64,000 nt of DNA from Agelaius tricolor (Eukaryota > Chordata > Aves > Passeriformes > Icteridae). The position numbers and the translations under genes are program-made. The stretch is from assembly GCA_023055355.1 (NCBI GenBank), contig JALJCS010000054.1:1426001-1490000 (forward strand). The letters run 5' to 3'. The notes under the pieces were generated by a model that was given only the letters and a program-made list of their open reading frames with translations, made no database searches and had not been told where the DNA came from. How positions within the stretch are numbered: position 1 is the stretch's first letter; every line of letters begins with the position of its first letter. Shown piece after piece: positions 33,820-45,389 of this stretch.

Positions 33820-33940
33820 ATCTTGATTTTCTGGGCTATTTTTTACTCCTGGCCCTGCCTAACGAGCTGCTGACTGGCTTGGCCACCTCCAAGCCGTGAC
33901 AGATGGCTCCACACGCTGCCGTTAATGTGCTGGAAAACAC
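33820..33940. other. Candidate conserved noncoding block
   Basis: 'attttttactcctggccctg', 'taacgagctgctgactggct' and 'gctgccgttaatgtgctgga' occur in repeat-free DNA directly after a CR1. Texture-based call only. Confidence 0.25.
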
Positions 33941-34024
33941 CCCTGGATGGATCCAGCCCTGCCCGACCCCAGCACGGAGCTCCGGGGAGCCTTCCCAGGG
34001 TGGGTTTCATTTCACTGCCTTGTG

Positions 34025-34385
34025 CCTTTCCCCACTATTTATATCCTAAGCGTGATCAGAGGAGAGCAGGAATATAAAAAATATAAAAAAATATTCTTTC
34101 CACAGCCCATGACATCACCTTTTCCTCTTGGAAAAGCTGGTAACTCCATACGTTTTTATGCACGCAGCCCCACACGGGCTCTGCTCTCTCCTTACAGCAG
34201 CAGAACATTCCCCTCCATGAAAATTAGAGGATAATCTATAGGAAAAATGTGCTACTGGAGAGAAATTTGTGCTGGAGGCTCCTCTGCTTTCTATTAAGGG
34301 CCCTTTGGAAGGAGTTTCGAGTGGCTGAAAGGCAGAGGGATAATTAAATGGCCTAAATTATGGCTTTAAACAGACAGAGGGCAGG
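34025..34385. other. Candidate conserved noncoding block
   Basis: About 360 bp of repeat-free, AT-motif-rich sequence: ccactatttatatcctaagc, agcccatgacatcacctttt, tccatacgtttttatgcacg, gaaaattagaggataatcta and agggataattaaatggccta plus aattatgg. It is one of the longest blocks without CR1 or tandem repeat and is enhancer-like by texture. Confidence 0.35.
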
Positions 34386-34389
34386 GTTA

Positions 34390-34600
34390 GATGGGATTTT
34401 GGGAAGGAATTCCTCCCTGTGAGGGTGCTGAGGTCCTGGCAGAGAGGTTGTGAACTCCTCACCTCTGGAAGTGTCCGAGGCCAGGCTGGATGGGGCTTGG
34501 AGCAACCTGGGATAGCGGGAGGTGTCGCTGCCCTTGGCAGGGGGCGGGATGGAATTCAAGGTTCTTTCCATCCCAAACCAATTTGGGATTCTGAGTTCCA
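34390..34600 (+). mobile_element. CR1 LINE 3' fragment, plus orientation
   Basis: 'gggaaggaattcctccctgt', 'gaagtgtccgaggccaggct', 'ggagcaacctgggatagcgg' and 'ttccatcccaaaccaatttg' follow the sense CR1 3' end. It is moderately diverged. Confidence 0.75.
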
Positions 34601-35180
34601 CAGGGATCAAACAGAAGCAGGATTTTCCCCAGACTGGGGCAGGAGCTGTGCACGCTCATGCGATGAACCTGCTGCCATGGCCAGCCAGAGGGACGGGGTG
34701 TGACAGCAGCTGTGCACCCCGGCCACTCCGAACACGAATTCCCACCTCCACCGGGGCAGGAGGGAAAGGAGCCTGAACTCGGGGTGACCTCCAAGAAATC
34801 CCTGAACCTAAAAATATGACAGACAAACTGTTTCCACCGAGGGCTGCTATATAAAACCACCCCGGCTGCAAACTCCTCTGGAGCTAACCTCAAACACGAG
34901 GCGAATTCCAGCCTCGCTGTTTTCCTCTGGCATCCCGGAATGTTCGTCTCCAGGACAGAACTGGCTGTTCAAGCGAGCCCCCGCTCCTGCAGAAGTGATT
35001 GTTTTCAAACACTTTGGAAAAGCAATCCCGCACAGGGGCTGCATTCCAGGCAGGATTCCCTCCCCCCTCCAGGTTTTAAGCATTAAGAGGAGCAGAGCAA
35101 GAACAGACTTTGTCCACTTGGCTTCCAAGTCGCAGCAAATTAAAGGGAGAAAAGACATTTTTTGGTTTCTTTACAGCACG
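34600..35180. other. Unique noncoding DNA
   Basis: Nothing recognisable as gene or repeat. Confidence 0.4.
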
Positions 35181-35185
35181 GAGGA

Positions 35186-35560
35186 TCGCAGAATCGTTTA
35201 GGTTGGGAAAGATATTCAAGGTCATGGAATGGTTTGGGTTGGAAGGGACTTTAAAGATGATCCAGTGCCACCCCTGCCATGGGCAGGGACACCTCCCACT
35301 GTCCCCGGTGGATCCAAGCCCCAATGTCCAACCTGGCCTTGGGCACTGCCAGGGATCCAGGGACAGCCACAGCAAATCTGGGAATTCCAGCCCAGCCTCT
35401 CCCCACCCTCCCACCCAGGAATTCCTTGCCAAAATCCCACCTAAACCTCTCCTCTTTTCCTTTAGAACACTTCCCTTGTGTCCTGCCTGTGTGGGAAGCT
35501 TCTCTCCCTCTTTCCCTTCCATTCCCTCTGGGCACTGAAGGGCTGCAGGGAGCTCTCCCT
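35186..35560 (-). mobile_element. CR1 LINE, minus orientation, possibly nested
   Basis: 'cgcagaatcgtttaggttgg' (type B-like 3' end) is interrupted after about 35 bp by 'aaggtcatggaatggtttgg', the start of a full type A 3' end (ggcagggacacctcccactg, ccagggatccagggacagcc). This looks like type A inserted into type B, or two adjacent 3' ends. Confidence 0.78.
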
Positions 35561-35789
35561 GGAGAGGCCTTGGATCCCCCAGAGGCTGATAGCAGCTCAG
35601 GATGGGAACAAACCGAGGCATTTGCAGCAAGGTTTCTGTTCCCTGTGAGGTTTGGAGCCGTGACTCATTTGTGGGGACTATTTCTGGTCACGGGCACAAC
35701 CCGGCAGGGCTCGGAGCTCTCAGGTTCTCTTGATCCGTGCAACAAAAGATCCCAATCTCCCGTGGCTGTCAGTGCCCATCCCCGCCTCG

Positions 35790-35940
35790 TTTCCCCATCA
35801 GCAGCCCTCATGTCAGCAGCCAAATTAAGGGATTACAGCCGGGAACATTTAACGAGATTAGATCGAGGGAGTGTTTGCTCTTCCACCGAGGCTGCGAACA
35901 GGAGGATGGGGAGATGCCAACAGCCTCGGTCACACCTACA
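35790..35940. other. Candidate conserved noncoding block
   Basis: 'gccaaattaagggattacag', 'cgggaacatttaacgagatt' and 'agatcgagggagtgtttgct' occur in repeat-free DNA. Confidence 0.25.
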
Positions 35941-35948
35941 GCTCCTGC

Positions 35949-35972
35949 CCTGTCTGTCTGTCTGTCTGTCTG
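35949..35972. repeat. (CTGT)n microsatellite
   Basis: Six tandem ctgt tetramers. Confidence 0.95.
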
Positions 35973-36139
35973 ACACCACGCGAGACAAAAGCCAGACTTT
36001 GTTTCATGGTGTTCAGCACATCAGGCTCCAGCCCGTGCTGAAAACACACACAAGGGCTTTGAATAAAATTCACGTATCTGCGGCAACCGGAATTTCCAAC
36101 GCCTGGAACTCCCAGCCCCACCCCAGCCCAGCACGCAGC

Positions 36140-36245
36140 ACTCTGTGGATCACAGAAAGGATTGAGCTGGAAAAGACCAAGGGCAGGGACCCTTCCACTC
36201 AACCAGGCTGCTCCAAGTTCATCCAACCTGGCCTGGATTCGTGGG
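36140..36245 (-). mobile_element. CR1 3' fragment, minus orientation
   Basis: 'gatcacagaaaggattgagc', 'gggcagggacccttccactc' and 'aggctgctccaagttcatcc' followed by 'aacctggcctgga' fit a shortened CR1 3' end. Confidence 0.65.
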
Positions 36246-36249
36246 AAGA

Positions 36250-37005
36250 TCCCAAACAAAAAACCCCAAACGAAAATCACAGGAATTAAAGCACTGCTCA
36301 CAAGAGCTCTCACCCCAAAACACAGAAACCCCGATTAAGCACCACAAACAAAAGCTCTGTCTGGCCAAACCAAGCCCAAATTTTGACCAATTAATCAGAA
36401 AAGACACGAAGGGAGCCAGGGAGCTGAATTATCCTATTTAGGGAAGTCAGGGTTTGCTCAAGCAAGAGGAAGGCTTGGGGTGACTCACAGGACCCAACCG
36501 CTGCCATCCCTGCGGATTATCCAGAAAACATGAGCTGGGTCAAGGAAGTTGGGCCATTTAACACCAACTGTTCCAGTATTTATTTATTTTTTTTATGGGC
36601 CAGTTAACACCAACTATTCCAGTATTTATTTGTTTTTTGTAAGTCAGAGCTGGTGCACAGCTCTCAGCGCTGGGACTGAATTCTCACAGCAGCATTTTCA
36701 AACCTCAGCCAAAACAGCTCCAATGTCTCCTCTAAGCCCTCCTCCCTCGGACACGGATGGGAATCAGGGAATAAACATCAGGATCTCCCTGTCATTCCTG
36801 CACCAAATCCATGCCCTGTGCTGCTTTTCCCAGGCACCCCAAACTGCAGCATTTTTGGGACCTGTTTGGCTTCAAAGCAAGAAAATTCTTAATCCAATGA
36901 AAAGTTCATCGCAGTGCTCTGCAAAGAGTCGGAGTCACAACTGCTCTGGAGAAGGGAAAGGCTGGGAGCTTCTCCTCTCTGGGATGGGATTAATGAGGGA
37001 ATGGT
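36250..37005. other. Unique noncoding DNA with a 43-bp direct duplication
   Basis: At 36557-36643 the text 'ttaacaccaactgttccagt' plus 'atttatttatttttt' is repeated once (ttaacaccaactattccagt plus atttatttgtttttt). Otherwise ordinary sequence. Confidence 0.6.
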
Positions 37006-37007
37006 TG

Positions 37008-37300
37008 AATTATGGAATCATGGAATGGTTTGGGCTGGCAGAGACCTTGAAATCACCTCATTCCCACCCCATTCCATGGGCAGTGACAACTCCCACAGTG
37101 CCAGGTGGCTCCAAGACTCAAAGTCCAACCCGGCCTTGGACACTTCCAGGGATCCAGGGGCAGCCACAGCAAATCTGGGAATTCCAACCCAGACAGGAAT
37201 TCCTTCCCCAAATCCTATCCCTTCCTCAGCTGCTCCTGGGGCTGCAGCCCCTTCCTGATCCCCTCTCCTTCCACATTGCCTGGACAGTCCTGGAGTCCCA
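37008..37300 (-). mobile_element. CR1 LINE 3' fragment, type A, minus orientation
   Basis: It runs from 'tggaatcatggaatggtttg' through 'ggcagtgacaactcccacag', 'ccagggatccaggggcagcc' and 'cctggacagtcctggagtcc'. Confidence 0.82.
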
Positions 37301-37399
37301 AGGAATGTGTCCTCCCTCTGCTCAGTGTCACACCTTCACCCCAATCCCCACAGCAGCCAAGGCCCCCTCCCTGCCCTGGTGGTCAGACCACCTCCATCT

Positions 37400-37465
37400 G
37401 CACCAATTAAAGGCTGGGCCCGATGATCCCAGAGGTCTTTTCCGACCTAAATGATTCCATGATTC
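37400..37465 (+). mobile_element. CR1 3' tail, plus orientation
   Basis: 'gggcccgatgatcccagagg' and 'cctaaatgattccatgattc' give a short sense CR1 terminus, opposite to the neighbour just left. Confidence 0.6.
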
Positions 37466-37811
37466 TGCAATTAAAGCCCATTAGGCTAATTGCTCTCCCG
37501 CTCCCTGTGCATCCAGCACGTGGAGCCCTCTTGATGCTCGGCTGATCCCACCATGGAGCTGTTCAGGATATGCAGAAAAACAGGGAATAATGAGGGTACT
37601 TGTGCCAATATTTAGTCCAAATGGCACTCAGGATTTCCAGTCTTGTTAAAAAAAAAAATCTTTCTGATCTTGTTAAATCTGTGATGCTTTGGTGAATTTG
37701 TTCCATTTCCAGGATGAAGTGTTGGGTTTATCAAAGGGCAGGACACAAAGTCAACCTGAAGGACAGAAGCTCAGTCCAGGACATTCCTGGTTGGTTCATT
37801 TTGGGTGTGAA

Positions 37812-38125
37812 GAATCACAGAACCATGGAATTACTGAGGCTGGAAAAGTCCTCTCAGATCACGGGCACTCAGCTCTGCCAAGGCCACCACTGCCCCATGT
37901 CCCTGAGTGCCACATCCACAGATCTTTGAAATCCCTCCAGGGATGGGGACTCCACCCCTGTGCCAGGGCTGGAAAACCTTCCCCTTAAGAAATTCTCCCT
38001 AAAATCCAACTGGAATGGGACATTCAGGTCCCTGGGACACCCTGAGGCCGTTTCCTCTTGTCCTGTCCCACCAGGGAGCAGATCCCAACCTCCACCTGCC
38101 CATGTCCTCTCTCTGCCCCACAGGA
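37812..38125 (-). mobile_element. CR1 LINE fragment, type B, minus orientation
   Basis: 'atcacagaaccatggaatta', 'aaggccaccactgccccatg', 'tgccacatccacagatcttt' and 'gaggccgtttcctcttgtcc' are all characteristic of the type B 3' region. Confidence 0.85.
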
Positions 38126-38521
38126 ACGGCCTTTTGGAGACCAAATTCCCAAACCCCAACTCCCTGAAATGGCAGAAGCGCATTAAAAGCTGGGAAGTGA
38201 GGCTGGCTCAGCACAGCTGGAGCACAAACCCCTCCTCAGCTGCTGTCCCTCCCCTGGGAGCAGCGCTGTGACCTCACAGCTCCGCTCTGCCGTCAGGACA
38301 GACAGATGTGGACACACATCCGATTACCCACCCGTCACTCACAGCCAGCAGCTCTGCTCCTCCGGCCAACGGGGCTGGCGCCATTTCAGGCACCAAAAAG
38401 CATCTGCCAGCTGCTGCTCCAGCGGGACACAAATCCCTGCAAACCCTGTGTCCCATCTACTCATCCTTCGTGGACAGCTGGGACACCGCCGGGCGTCTCC
38501 GACAGCAGCATTGACACACCT

Positions 38522-38740
38522 GGGCAATCACGGGATCACCTGGGCTGGAAAAGCCCTCCAAGATCGAGTCCAACTCCTCCCCAGCACTGCCAAGGCCACC
38601 ACTGGCCGTGTCCCCAAGTGCCACATCCACAGGGCTTTGAAATCCACCCACGGATGGGGACTCCACTCACCGCCCTTGGGAGTTTTGTTCCAGTGCTTGA
38701 CAACCCTTTCTCCTATAGGAATTCTACAGGAAATCTGCAC
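38522..38740 (-). mobile_element. CR1 LINE fragment, type B, minus orientation
   Basis: 'aatcacgggatcacctgggc', 'gccaaggccaccactggccg', 'tgccacatccacagggcttt' and 'gcttgacaaccctttctcct' are type B text. The 5' part is missing. Confidence 0.82.
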
Positions 38741-40350
38741 TTAAGCACTGGAATGGATTTGGAGCCAGAGCGCAGAACTTCCCACTCTCACCAGACCAAC
38801 CTTGAAACTCTCCTAGCAGACCCAGCCTAAAAATAACCCATTTATGCATTTAACGGTGGCTAATCCAAGCCCACACGCCCTGGAGTCGGCAGAACCTCCA
38901 GGAATGGAAATGTCCATTTTTATCCCAGGATGGAGGGGAGCTAATTAATTGAAAAACCATCCTGTGATTCCGTGAGTCCAACGGGAAGGTTGGAATGGAT
39001 CCCGGCGTGATGTTCCTGGCTATACAGTGCCACCTTGCTGTCAACCCATCAGTGAAATGACATCTGGCAAGGGTGGGATGTGCAGCACTTTCACCTCGAG
39101 TGACCCGGGAATTCTGGGCTGGAATACGACATTAAAATCACCTTAATCCCAATTCTTAACCTATTCCAAGTGGTCTGCTCTCCGATGGATTCTCCCACAG
39201 CTCCACACCATCATTCCCACAGTTTCTCTCCACCCCTGGAGGCACAAAGAGGTTGGTCTCCCTCTCCTCTGCCTCGTCCCCATCACTCCCCTGTCCTTCC
39301 TCACTGACCTTATCTCATCGATTTCCCTCCTAATCCACGTGTCCAGCGCTCCGTAAATGCCGCTCAATATTTGCACTCCTCAAATCCAACGGGAAAAAAA
39401 TCAATGGGAGACTCAGAGAACAGATTGCTCTGGGACTGCGTGTCTGGGAGGGAATTAATCCCTCATTCCTGAGGGACACGGGGGCCCCAGGCCTCGCAAT
39501 CAAAGTCACCTCGGTGGGAAGAGCCCCAGTGGTCCTGTCCCTCATCCCATGGTGTTATCCCAGCAAGCTGACTCCTTGGCTGGCAGAGCACCCCAAGGTT
39601 TTCCAGGAGCTAAAGTTTCCCTGCTCTGAAATGATCCAGCTGCCCTCGAGAGGTCACAAGGAGAAGAATGACAGGGATGCACTGGGATAAAGTTTCCCTA
39701 CGGCTTCAAAGGCACGAGAGCTCCGCACAACTTCCCCGGCCACCCACCGCGATCCGGCTGGGGGATCCCATTCCAGGGAAACCCGGGAACGCTGCCCCAC
39801 CACGGCAGCAACAGAAGCTCCTGTTCCCCTCCCACGGGGGGAACCTCACACGGCACCAGGTGAAGGTTGGATCAGTGAAAGGCAGCTCCATAAAAGCCTC
39901 TTTATGGACAGCTCCTCCTCATCCCCCAGGAGCGGCAGCTCCCGGATCACTGGAGCGGGTTTGGTTTCCCAGCCGGGGGTGTGGAGGTGAAGGGCACCCA
40001 CCTCTGGTCCCCTCTGTTCCTGTCAGTCCCACCTCAGTCTGTGGGATGAAGGGAATGTGGGCCCTCTGCAACTCCCGGTGGTGTCTGTTTTCCTGGCTGG
40101 ATGAGAGACTGCAGTTACAGGGAAGGAATCTCAGGAAGGAGATCCTGGTTCCCACAGCACGGCCCCGCTCCAGGGAGGGTGGGCTGGGGGCAGCCAGAGA
40201 GTGCTCAGGAGGAGCCAGAGGCTCCAGCTGAGTCTTGGAGGAATAAAACCCAATGGAAACACGTTCCTGGCCCAGTGCAAGGTCCCTGGGGATGAAGTTC
40301 TCCATGGAGTCCTGGGAGTGGCTCCTTGTTCTGCCATAAAATTCCACCAG
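38740..40350. other. Unique noncoding DNA
   Basis: About 1.6 kb without recognisable gene or repeat. GC content is moderate, and several short ORFs have no family resemblance. Confidence 0.4.
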
Positions 40351-40354
40351 ACCA

Positions 40355-40495
40355 GGCTGGAGTCACTCCCTATCCCTGGAAGTGTCCAAGGCCAGGTTGG
40401 GATGGTGGAAGGTGTCCCTGCCCATGGCTGGGGGTTGGAATGAGAGGATCTTTGGGGTCCCTTCCAACCCAAACCATTCCCTGATTCCGTGATCA
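40355..40495 (+). mobile_element. CR1 LINE 3' fragment, plus orientation
   Basis: 'atccctggaagtgtccaagg', 'ggtgtccctgcccatggctg' and 'tcccttccaacccaaaccat' are followed by the tail 'tccctgattccgtg'. Confidence 0.8.
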
Positions 40496-40499
40496 ATGT

Positions 40500-42425
40500 G
40501 GGAAGGGTCCCTCCCACCTCAGCACCTCCTGCCCCGACACCCACACCCGCCCCGTGCCCTGCCCACACGGCATCCCAAGGAATCCCACACCCAACCAGGA
40601 GGTCCCAAACCCCTCTCCTCGCTCTCTAGCTCCTCGTTTCCTCCCTTTATTCCCTTTGTCTGAGGGACTCCCAGTGACAGAGGATTTGATTGTTTGTTTG
40701 CTTTTATTGTTCCAGAGGGCCTAGTGTCGACAGGCTCCACAATTCCCAGCGCCCAGAAACCCCGGCAGCGCTCCCCGCCGCCCAGAAGTGCTAACAGGAC
40801 GTGTTTGCACTCTGGGTTTTTTTGGTTTTTTTTTTGTTTGGAGGCTCTGGGGAACATCCAGGCACTTTTAAGTCCTCCCCAGGCCACTGCATCCCTCCTG
40901 GATGGAGAGTGATGGCTCTGGAGCCTGAGCAGCCGAAGGGGAGAGGGATCCGTGCGATTTTAATGGGATTGAACCACAAAAGGCTGGGTTTAAAGCAACA
41001 CCAAGACCAGTTTAAACCCATCAAGGCAGGAGAAATCAGAATTAAGACTCTAAATCTGCTCTGAGTTCCTGCTTTTGTGTTTCCTGGCCTCTTCCCATCC
41101 CTTTTCCGCAGAGCACAGTGAGAGGCAGCTTGGATTTCCAGCCCAAACTTTGGAGGATCCTTCCCTTTGTGAGTCAGGCAGTTAACACTGATTTAAAAAC
41201 AAATAAACCACTCCAAGTGCCCTTCTCCAACACTGTTGGGATTCGGGCACTGAGGAAAAAAAAAAAAAAAAAAAATAGTGCCCTGAGCCTGACAAGGAAG
41301 GAACAGAGTGGTTTGGCCAAGGCTCTGGAATGTTCTTCCTGGAGCGCCGGGCTGGCCGCAGCCCGAGGGATCCCTGCCGGCTCCCCGGGCAGTGCCTGCC
41401 CAACAGCCCATGGCTGGGCACATGGATCCACGCTGGGGGCAGGAAAAATGGATTTACAGATCATCTCTGATGGGTCTCCAACGCGGAGCAGCGTTCCCAA
41501 TGGGAATTCCGGGAAGGGCGAGCAGCGCCAGAGGTGTGGGACACCTGGAAGAGCAGGGCCACAGGCTGGGGCTCAGCCTGAACTTCAGGAGGCCCCAAAG
41601 AGCTCCCCAAACATCTCTTGCTACTTCTTAGGTGTCTCCCAGCTGCCCTGGGACAGGTTTTGACCCAGGTCCAGTTGGTTTTCCAGGGAAAACCTCTCAT
41701 TTTGGTGTCACTACCTGGGGGTCACACAAGAACACCCATGCACAGGGATCAGGTGATTTTGGGAGCAGGAAATAAAGCCAAAAAGGGCCCCTCATTGAAC
41801 ACCTGCAGGTTTGGGTTTGATAATTATGGTTTTCCTCCTTCTTCTTTCTGTTTCTTCACCCCTCCCAAGTGTTTTTAGGGAGCCATGGGGTGGGAGTGGG
41901 ATGGATGGAGACAATACTTTAATGGGGAATGGTTCCTTCTCCCAAGTGAAAAGCAAAAGGAAAAGAGGAAACGGCTTCAAGTTGTGCCACGGGAGGTCCA
42001 GGTTGGGTATTGGGGAAGATTTCTTCCTGGAAAGGATTGTCCAGCCCTTTAACTCAATAAATCCGTAACTTCACAGATTTCCAAAGGTAAATTAATTCCA
42101 ATTATGGATTGAGAACACAAATCCAGGCATCTCTGGAGAGAGAAATCCAAGGTTCAAGTGGTTTCTTTGTCTTAGTGAAATTATTGACATCCTCCTGCCA
42201 GTGACCTTGGAGAGGACACTCAGCCACCCCTGAGGTCCACCAGGAATTAACTGCAGCTTTGGCTCCTCCAGGCAACCTGGCATTCAGGAAAGCCAAGATA
42301 ATTTGGGTTTCTGGAAGTAGAGAGGTGGGACAGAGGATGGAGGTGAAAATATTAATAATTATAACAATAATAACAACTTCTGGGAAGCTGATGTGGTGAT
42401 GGATGCCTAGAGAAGCCTCCATCAC
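40500..42425. other. Unique noncoding DNA
   Basis: No gene or transposon recognised. T-rich patch at 40815-40842 and poly-A at 41252-41275. Confidence 0.45.
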
Positions 42426-42429
42426 ACTC

Positions 42430-42665
42430 AGGGGTGTTAGGAAACAAAATATCCTTTAATTAGCAGTAATTGGCTCAGCTGGAAGTCAGGCACCTGCCCT
42501 TGCTGCTCTCCATTGTCTCCTCAGACTCTTCAGGGCTTCGTGTTTGCACAAGAAGCAGCAAAACGGGCGCTTTTCGATGGCCTGTGGGCACCACCTTAAT
42601 GAAGGTGATTAATAATGCTGGATAAATGATCCAGGAGATATCAGTCGGTGTAAGGAGCTTGGAGA
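42430..42665. other. Candidate conserved noncoding block
   Basis: Paired homeodomain-core words (tcctttaattagcagtaatt plus gg), 'caccttaatgaaggtgatta' (containing a short palindrome, accttaatgaaggt) and 'taataatgctggataaatga' lie in repeat-free DNA. Flagged by texture. Confidence 0.33.
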
Positions 42666-43019
42666 GGAGCCACTGAGGTAATTAAGAGCCTGGAGATAGG
42701 ATCTGAACAGCAAAATCCTGGATTTAAGGGTAATGATCCAACCAGCTCCAACCTCTCTCTCCTTGCTGGGAAATGAGGAATTAGGGCTGACAGTGGAACC
42801 TGTGTCTTCACACCTCTGTTTCCTGAGTGCTCCAGGTGTGTTTGCCAGGAAAGATTCACGGAATTCTGGAATTCAGCATTTCCCTTGGCACGTTTGGGAG
42901 CTGCAGGCAGGGATCCAGAGCTGGAAAAGGGGTTTGGATCACCAGGCTGGACAGGACAGAGGCCACAGAAAAAGTGGTGAAAGAATTCAAGGGTTGTTAA
43001 GCAAGGACAGGATCCACAG

Positions 43020-43115
43020 GAGTGAAGGATGCAGGAAAACAGGGAGAACGGCAGAGGTTGATGGTTGGTTGATGATCTGGGAGGTGCTTCCCAACCTGAA
43101 GTGATTCTGTGCTGA
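43020..43115 (+). mobile_element. Possible CR1 3' tail, diverged, plus orientation
   Basis: 'tgatctgggaggtgcttccc' and 'aacctgaagtgattctgtg' resemble a decayed sense CR1 end. Weak. Confidence 0.35.
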
Positions 43116-43237
43116 TTATAGATTTCAAAAGATGCAAAATTCCAATGCTGTCTTTCCGTGGCAAAAAAAGTCCCCTGCAAAGGGCCCTAAACAGTGAAGG
43201 GGAGCAGAAACCCAAAAGTACAACCTGGCTTCTCAAA

Positions 43238-43412
43238 ATCATGGAACCATGGAATGGGCTGGGTTGGGAACCATGGAAATCATCCAGTCCCAACCCTCTG
43301 GGATGGGCAGGGACACCTCCCACTGTCCCAGGGGGATCCAAGCCTCAGTGTCCAGCCTGGCCTGGGACACTTCCAGGGATCCAGGGGCAGCCACAGCAAA
43401 CCTGGACAAGAC
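43238..43412 (-). mobile_element. CR1 LINE 3' fragment, type A, minus orientation
   Basis: 'catggaaccatggaatgggc', 'gggcagggacacctcccact' and 'ccagggatccaggggcagcc'. Confidence 0.85.
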
Positions 43413-43414
43413 CC

Positions 43415-44145
43415 AGCGCTCAGACCCCTCTTTGGCCGGAGCAGAGCGAGAGAATTCCAAGACCTGGAATTCAGAGTCCAGCTCAGAACCCGAGCTCTGA
43501 GGCTGGGCAAGGCAGTGGGGGAAGGGGGCTGGAGCCAAGGGAACAATTTGGAGATGAAAAGCAGCGACTGAAACGAGCTGAAAACCCCTCGTGAGTCACC
43601 TTTTCATCCCTGCCCTCCTGCATCCAGTGACTAACGTGGCAACAAAGCCGTGGGAGCTGCTCTCCCAGCAGAAAGCCTGGAGACACAAGCAGGGACATGC
43701 GGGAGGAGACACCTCGGCGGGAGAGCTGGGCTAATTGATCATCCCCTCCGTGTGCTTCTCAGCTCCTGCTCCATCCCCCAGCAAAACCAGCTGGGAAGGA
43801 TCAGCCAAACCAGTTTGCTGAGCAGGATGGCTCTGGGCTCACCCAAAGTCTTGTTTTCGCTCTGCTCCCCAAACATCTCCTGACTTTGCAGGGCTGGGGA
43901 GACGCATTTAGCTGTGAAATGTAAAAACAAGTTAAAAAAACAACCCAGAGCTCCCTGCCTGGTGGGAATGAACCTTCAGGGCATCAGAAACCACCCAGCA
44001 TCAGTCCTGGATGCTGCCATGGACGGATTGGAGGGACTGGCTCCCACCTTCCCACCACCAAAATGACAAAGCTGAGAGGTGGCCAGAGCCACCAGTGTCA
44101 CACCAAGGGGACCTTCAGCCCAAATTCCCAAGGGCTTTTCCTCAG
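43415..44145. other. Unique noncoding DNA
   Basis: No gene or repeat recognised. Confidence 0.4.
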
Positions 44146-44154
44146 CCACCACCT

Positions 44155-44420
44155 GGGCATGGAATCCTGGAGCACATGGAAGCAGTAGGAGACAGGGATA
44201 CATCTCATGGGAGGCGCTGGGTGGAAAGAGATCCCCAAAATTGAGTCCAACTCCTTCCCTTGCCTGGGACACCCCAAAATCCCACCCTGGGCACCCCTGG
44301 GAGCGTTGTCCCAGCACTCCTGGAGCTCCATCAGCCTCGGGAATGTGCCCATTCCCGGGGGAGCTGTTCCTTGTGCCACAAGGACATAATTCCAGGCCCC
44401 CCAGTGCCCCTAGAGCAGCC
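44155..44420 (-). mobile_element. CR1-like fragment related to 63700-63965, minus orientation
   Basis: 'ccccaaaattgagtccaact', 'ctgggacaccccaaaatccc', 'tggagctccatcagcctcgg' and 'gaatgtgcccattcccgggg' share long near-identical runs with 63765-63865 (accccaaaatcccaccctgc, ctggagctctggcagcctcg). It is a less common CR1 subtype here, or another interspersed family. Confidence 0.6.
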
Positions 44421-44754
44421 AACAACCCAGACAGAGGGGGTTCCCAACACCTGATTTATCAGCTGGTATTTGATAAGGAGCCAGGCTGGATGCCCACCAT
44501 TCCAGCACCACTGGAGCTCCCGGAGTGACCCCACACTGGCTGCTCCCTCCAAGGGAGCAGGTGGTTCCTTAAATCCAGGCACAGAGCCCAGGAATCCAGG
44601 CTGCTGGAATGTCAGGCTCAGGGATGAGCTCACGCTGCAGCTTTGCTCCTCTGTTTGGTTCTTATTTTTAGATAAAAAGGTGCAGGGCTGGAGAAAACAG
44701 GAACATCTGGGGACTGCACACAGGGCAGGAGAGAGAGGAAACCTGGGAGAGGTT

Positions 44755-44892
44755 AGGGATGCCCCTGGATCCCTGGAAGTGTCCCAGGCCAGGTTGGACA
44801 CTGGGGCTTGGAGCACCCTGGGACAGTGGGAGGTGGAATGGGATGGGATTTAAGGTCTCTTCCCACCCAAACCATTCCATGATTCCATCACA
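44755..44892 (+). mobile_element. CR1 LINE 3' fragment, plus orientation
   Basis: 'tgcccctggatccctggaag', 'ggagcaccctgggacagtgg' and 'acccaaaccattccatgatt' followed by 'ccatc'. The true 3' end is preserved, but an internal 'tgtccctgcccatg' segment is missing. Confidence 0.82.
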
Positions 44893-45104
44893 GAGCAGGG
44901 ATGGAAGGGAATTGTGTTCCTGAGGGGATCATTCCTTTATTAAGTGTCTCTATCAGGGTTAATAAGAGAAAAATGAACACATTGGAGGGAGACTTCCCAC
45001 TCCCAGCTGGCTGGGGTCCAGCAGGATCCCACAGTAACCACAGCTGGATCCCAACAGGGAAAACACACAAGCAAAGCACTTCCCAATTTACAAGCAGTAG
45101 CAGA

Positions 45105-45385
45105 GTCATGGAATGGGTTGTGTTGGATGGGATCTTAAATTCATCCCATTCCTTGGGAGGTTCCCACTCCCAGCTGAACCATGGAATGGTCTGGGTTGGA
45201 TCTTAAATCCCATCCCACCCCATCCATGGGCAGGGACACCTCCCACTGTCCCAGGTGGATCCAAGCCCCAATGTCCAGCCTGGCCTTGGGCACTGCCAGG
45301 GATCCAGGGGCAGCCCCAGCAAATCCGGGAATTCCAGCCCAGCCAGGAATTCCTTGCCAAGATCCCACCTAAGCCTGACCTTGCC
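45105..45385 (-). mobile_element. CR1 LINE 3' fragments, minus orientation, doubled 3' end
   Basis: Two CR1 3' ends lie in series: 'gagtcatggaatgggttgtg' (45105) and 'aaccatggaatggtctgggt' (45178). Then comes one body (gggcagggacacctcccact, gatccaggggcagccccagc). This is either a CR1 landing on the 3' end of another or a local 70-bp duplication. Confidence 0.82.
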
Positions 45386-45389
45386 TGTC

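Noticed and set aside
35279..36289. Longest open frame in the window (336 codons, plus strand)
   Set aside because: It begins inside an antisense CR1 3' end, runs through unique DNA and a CTGT microsatellite, and shows no domain or compositional sign of a protein.
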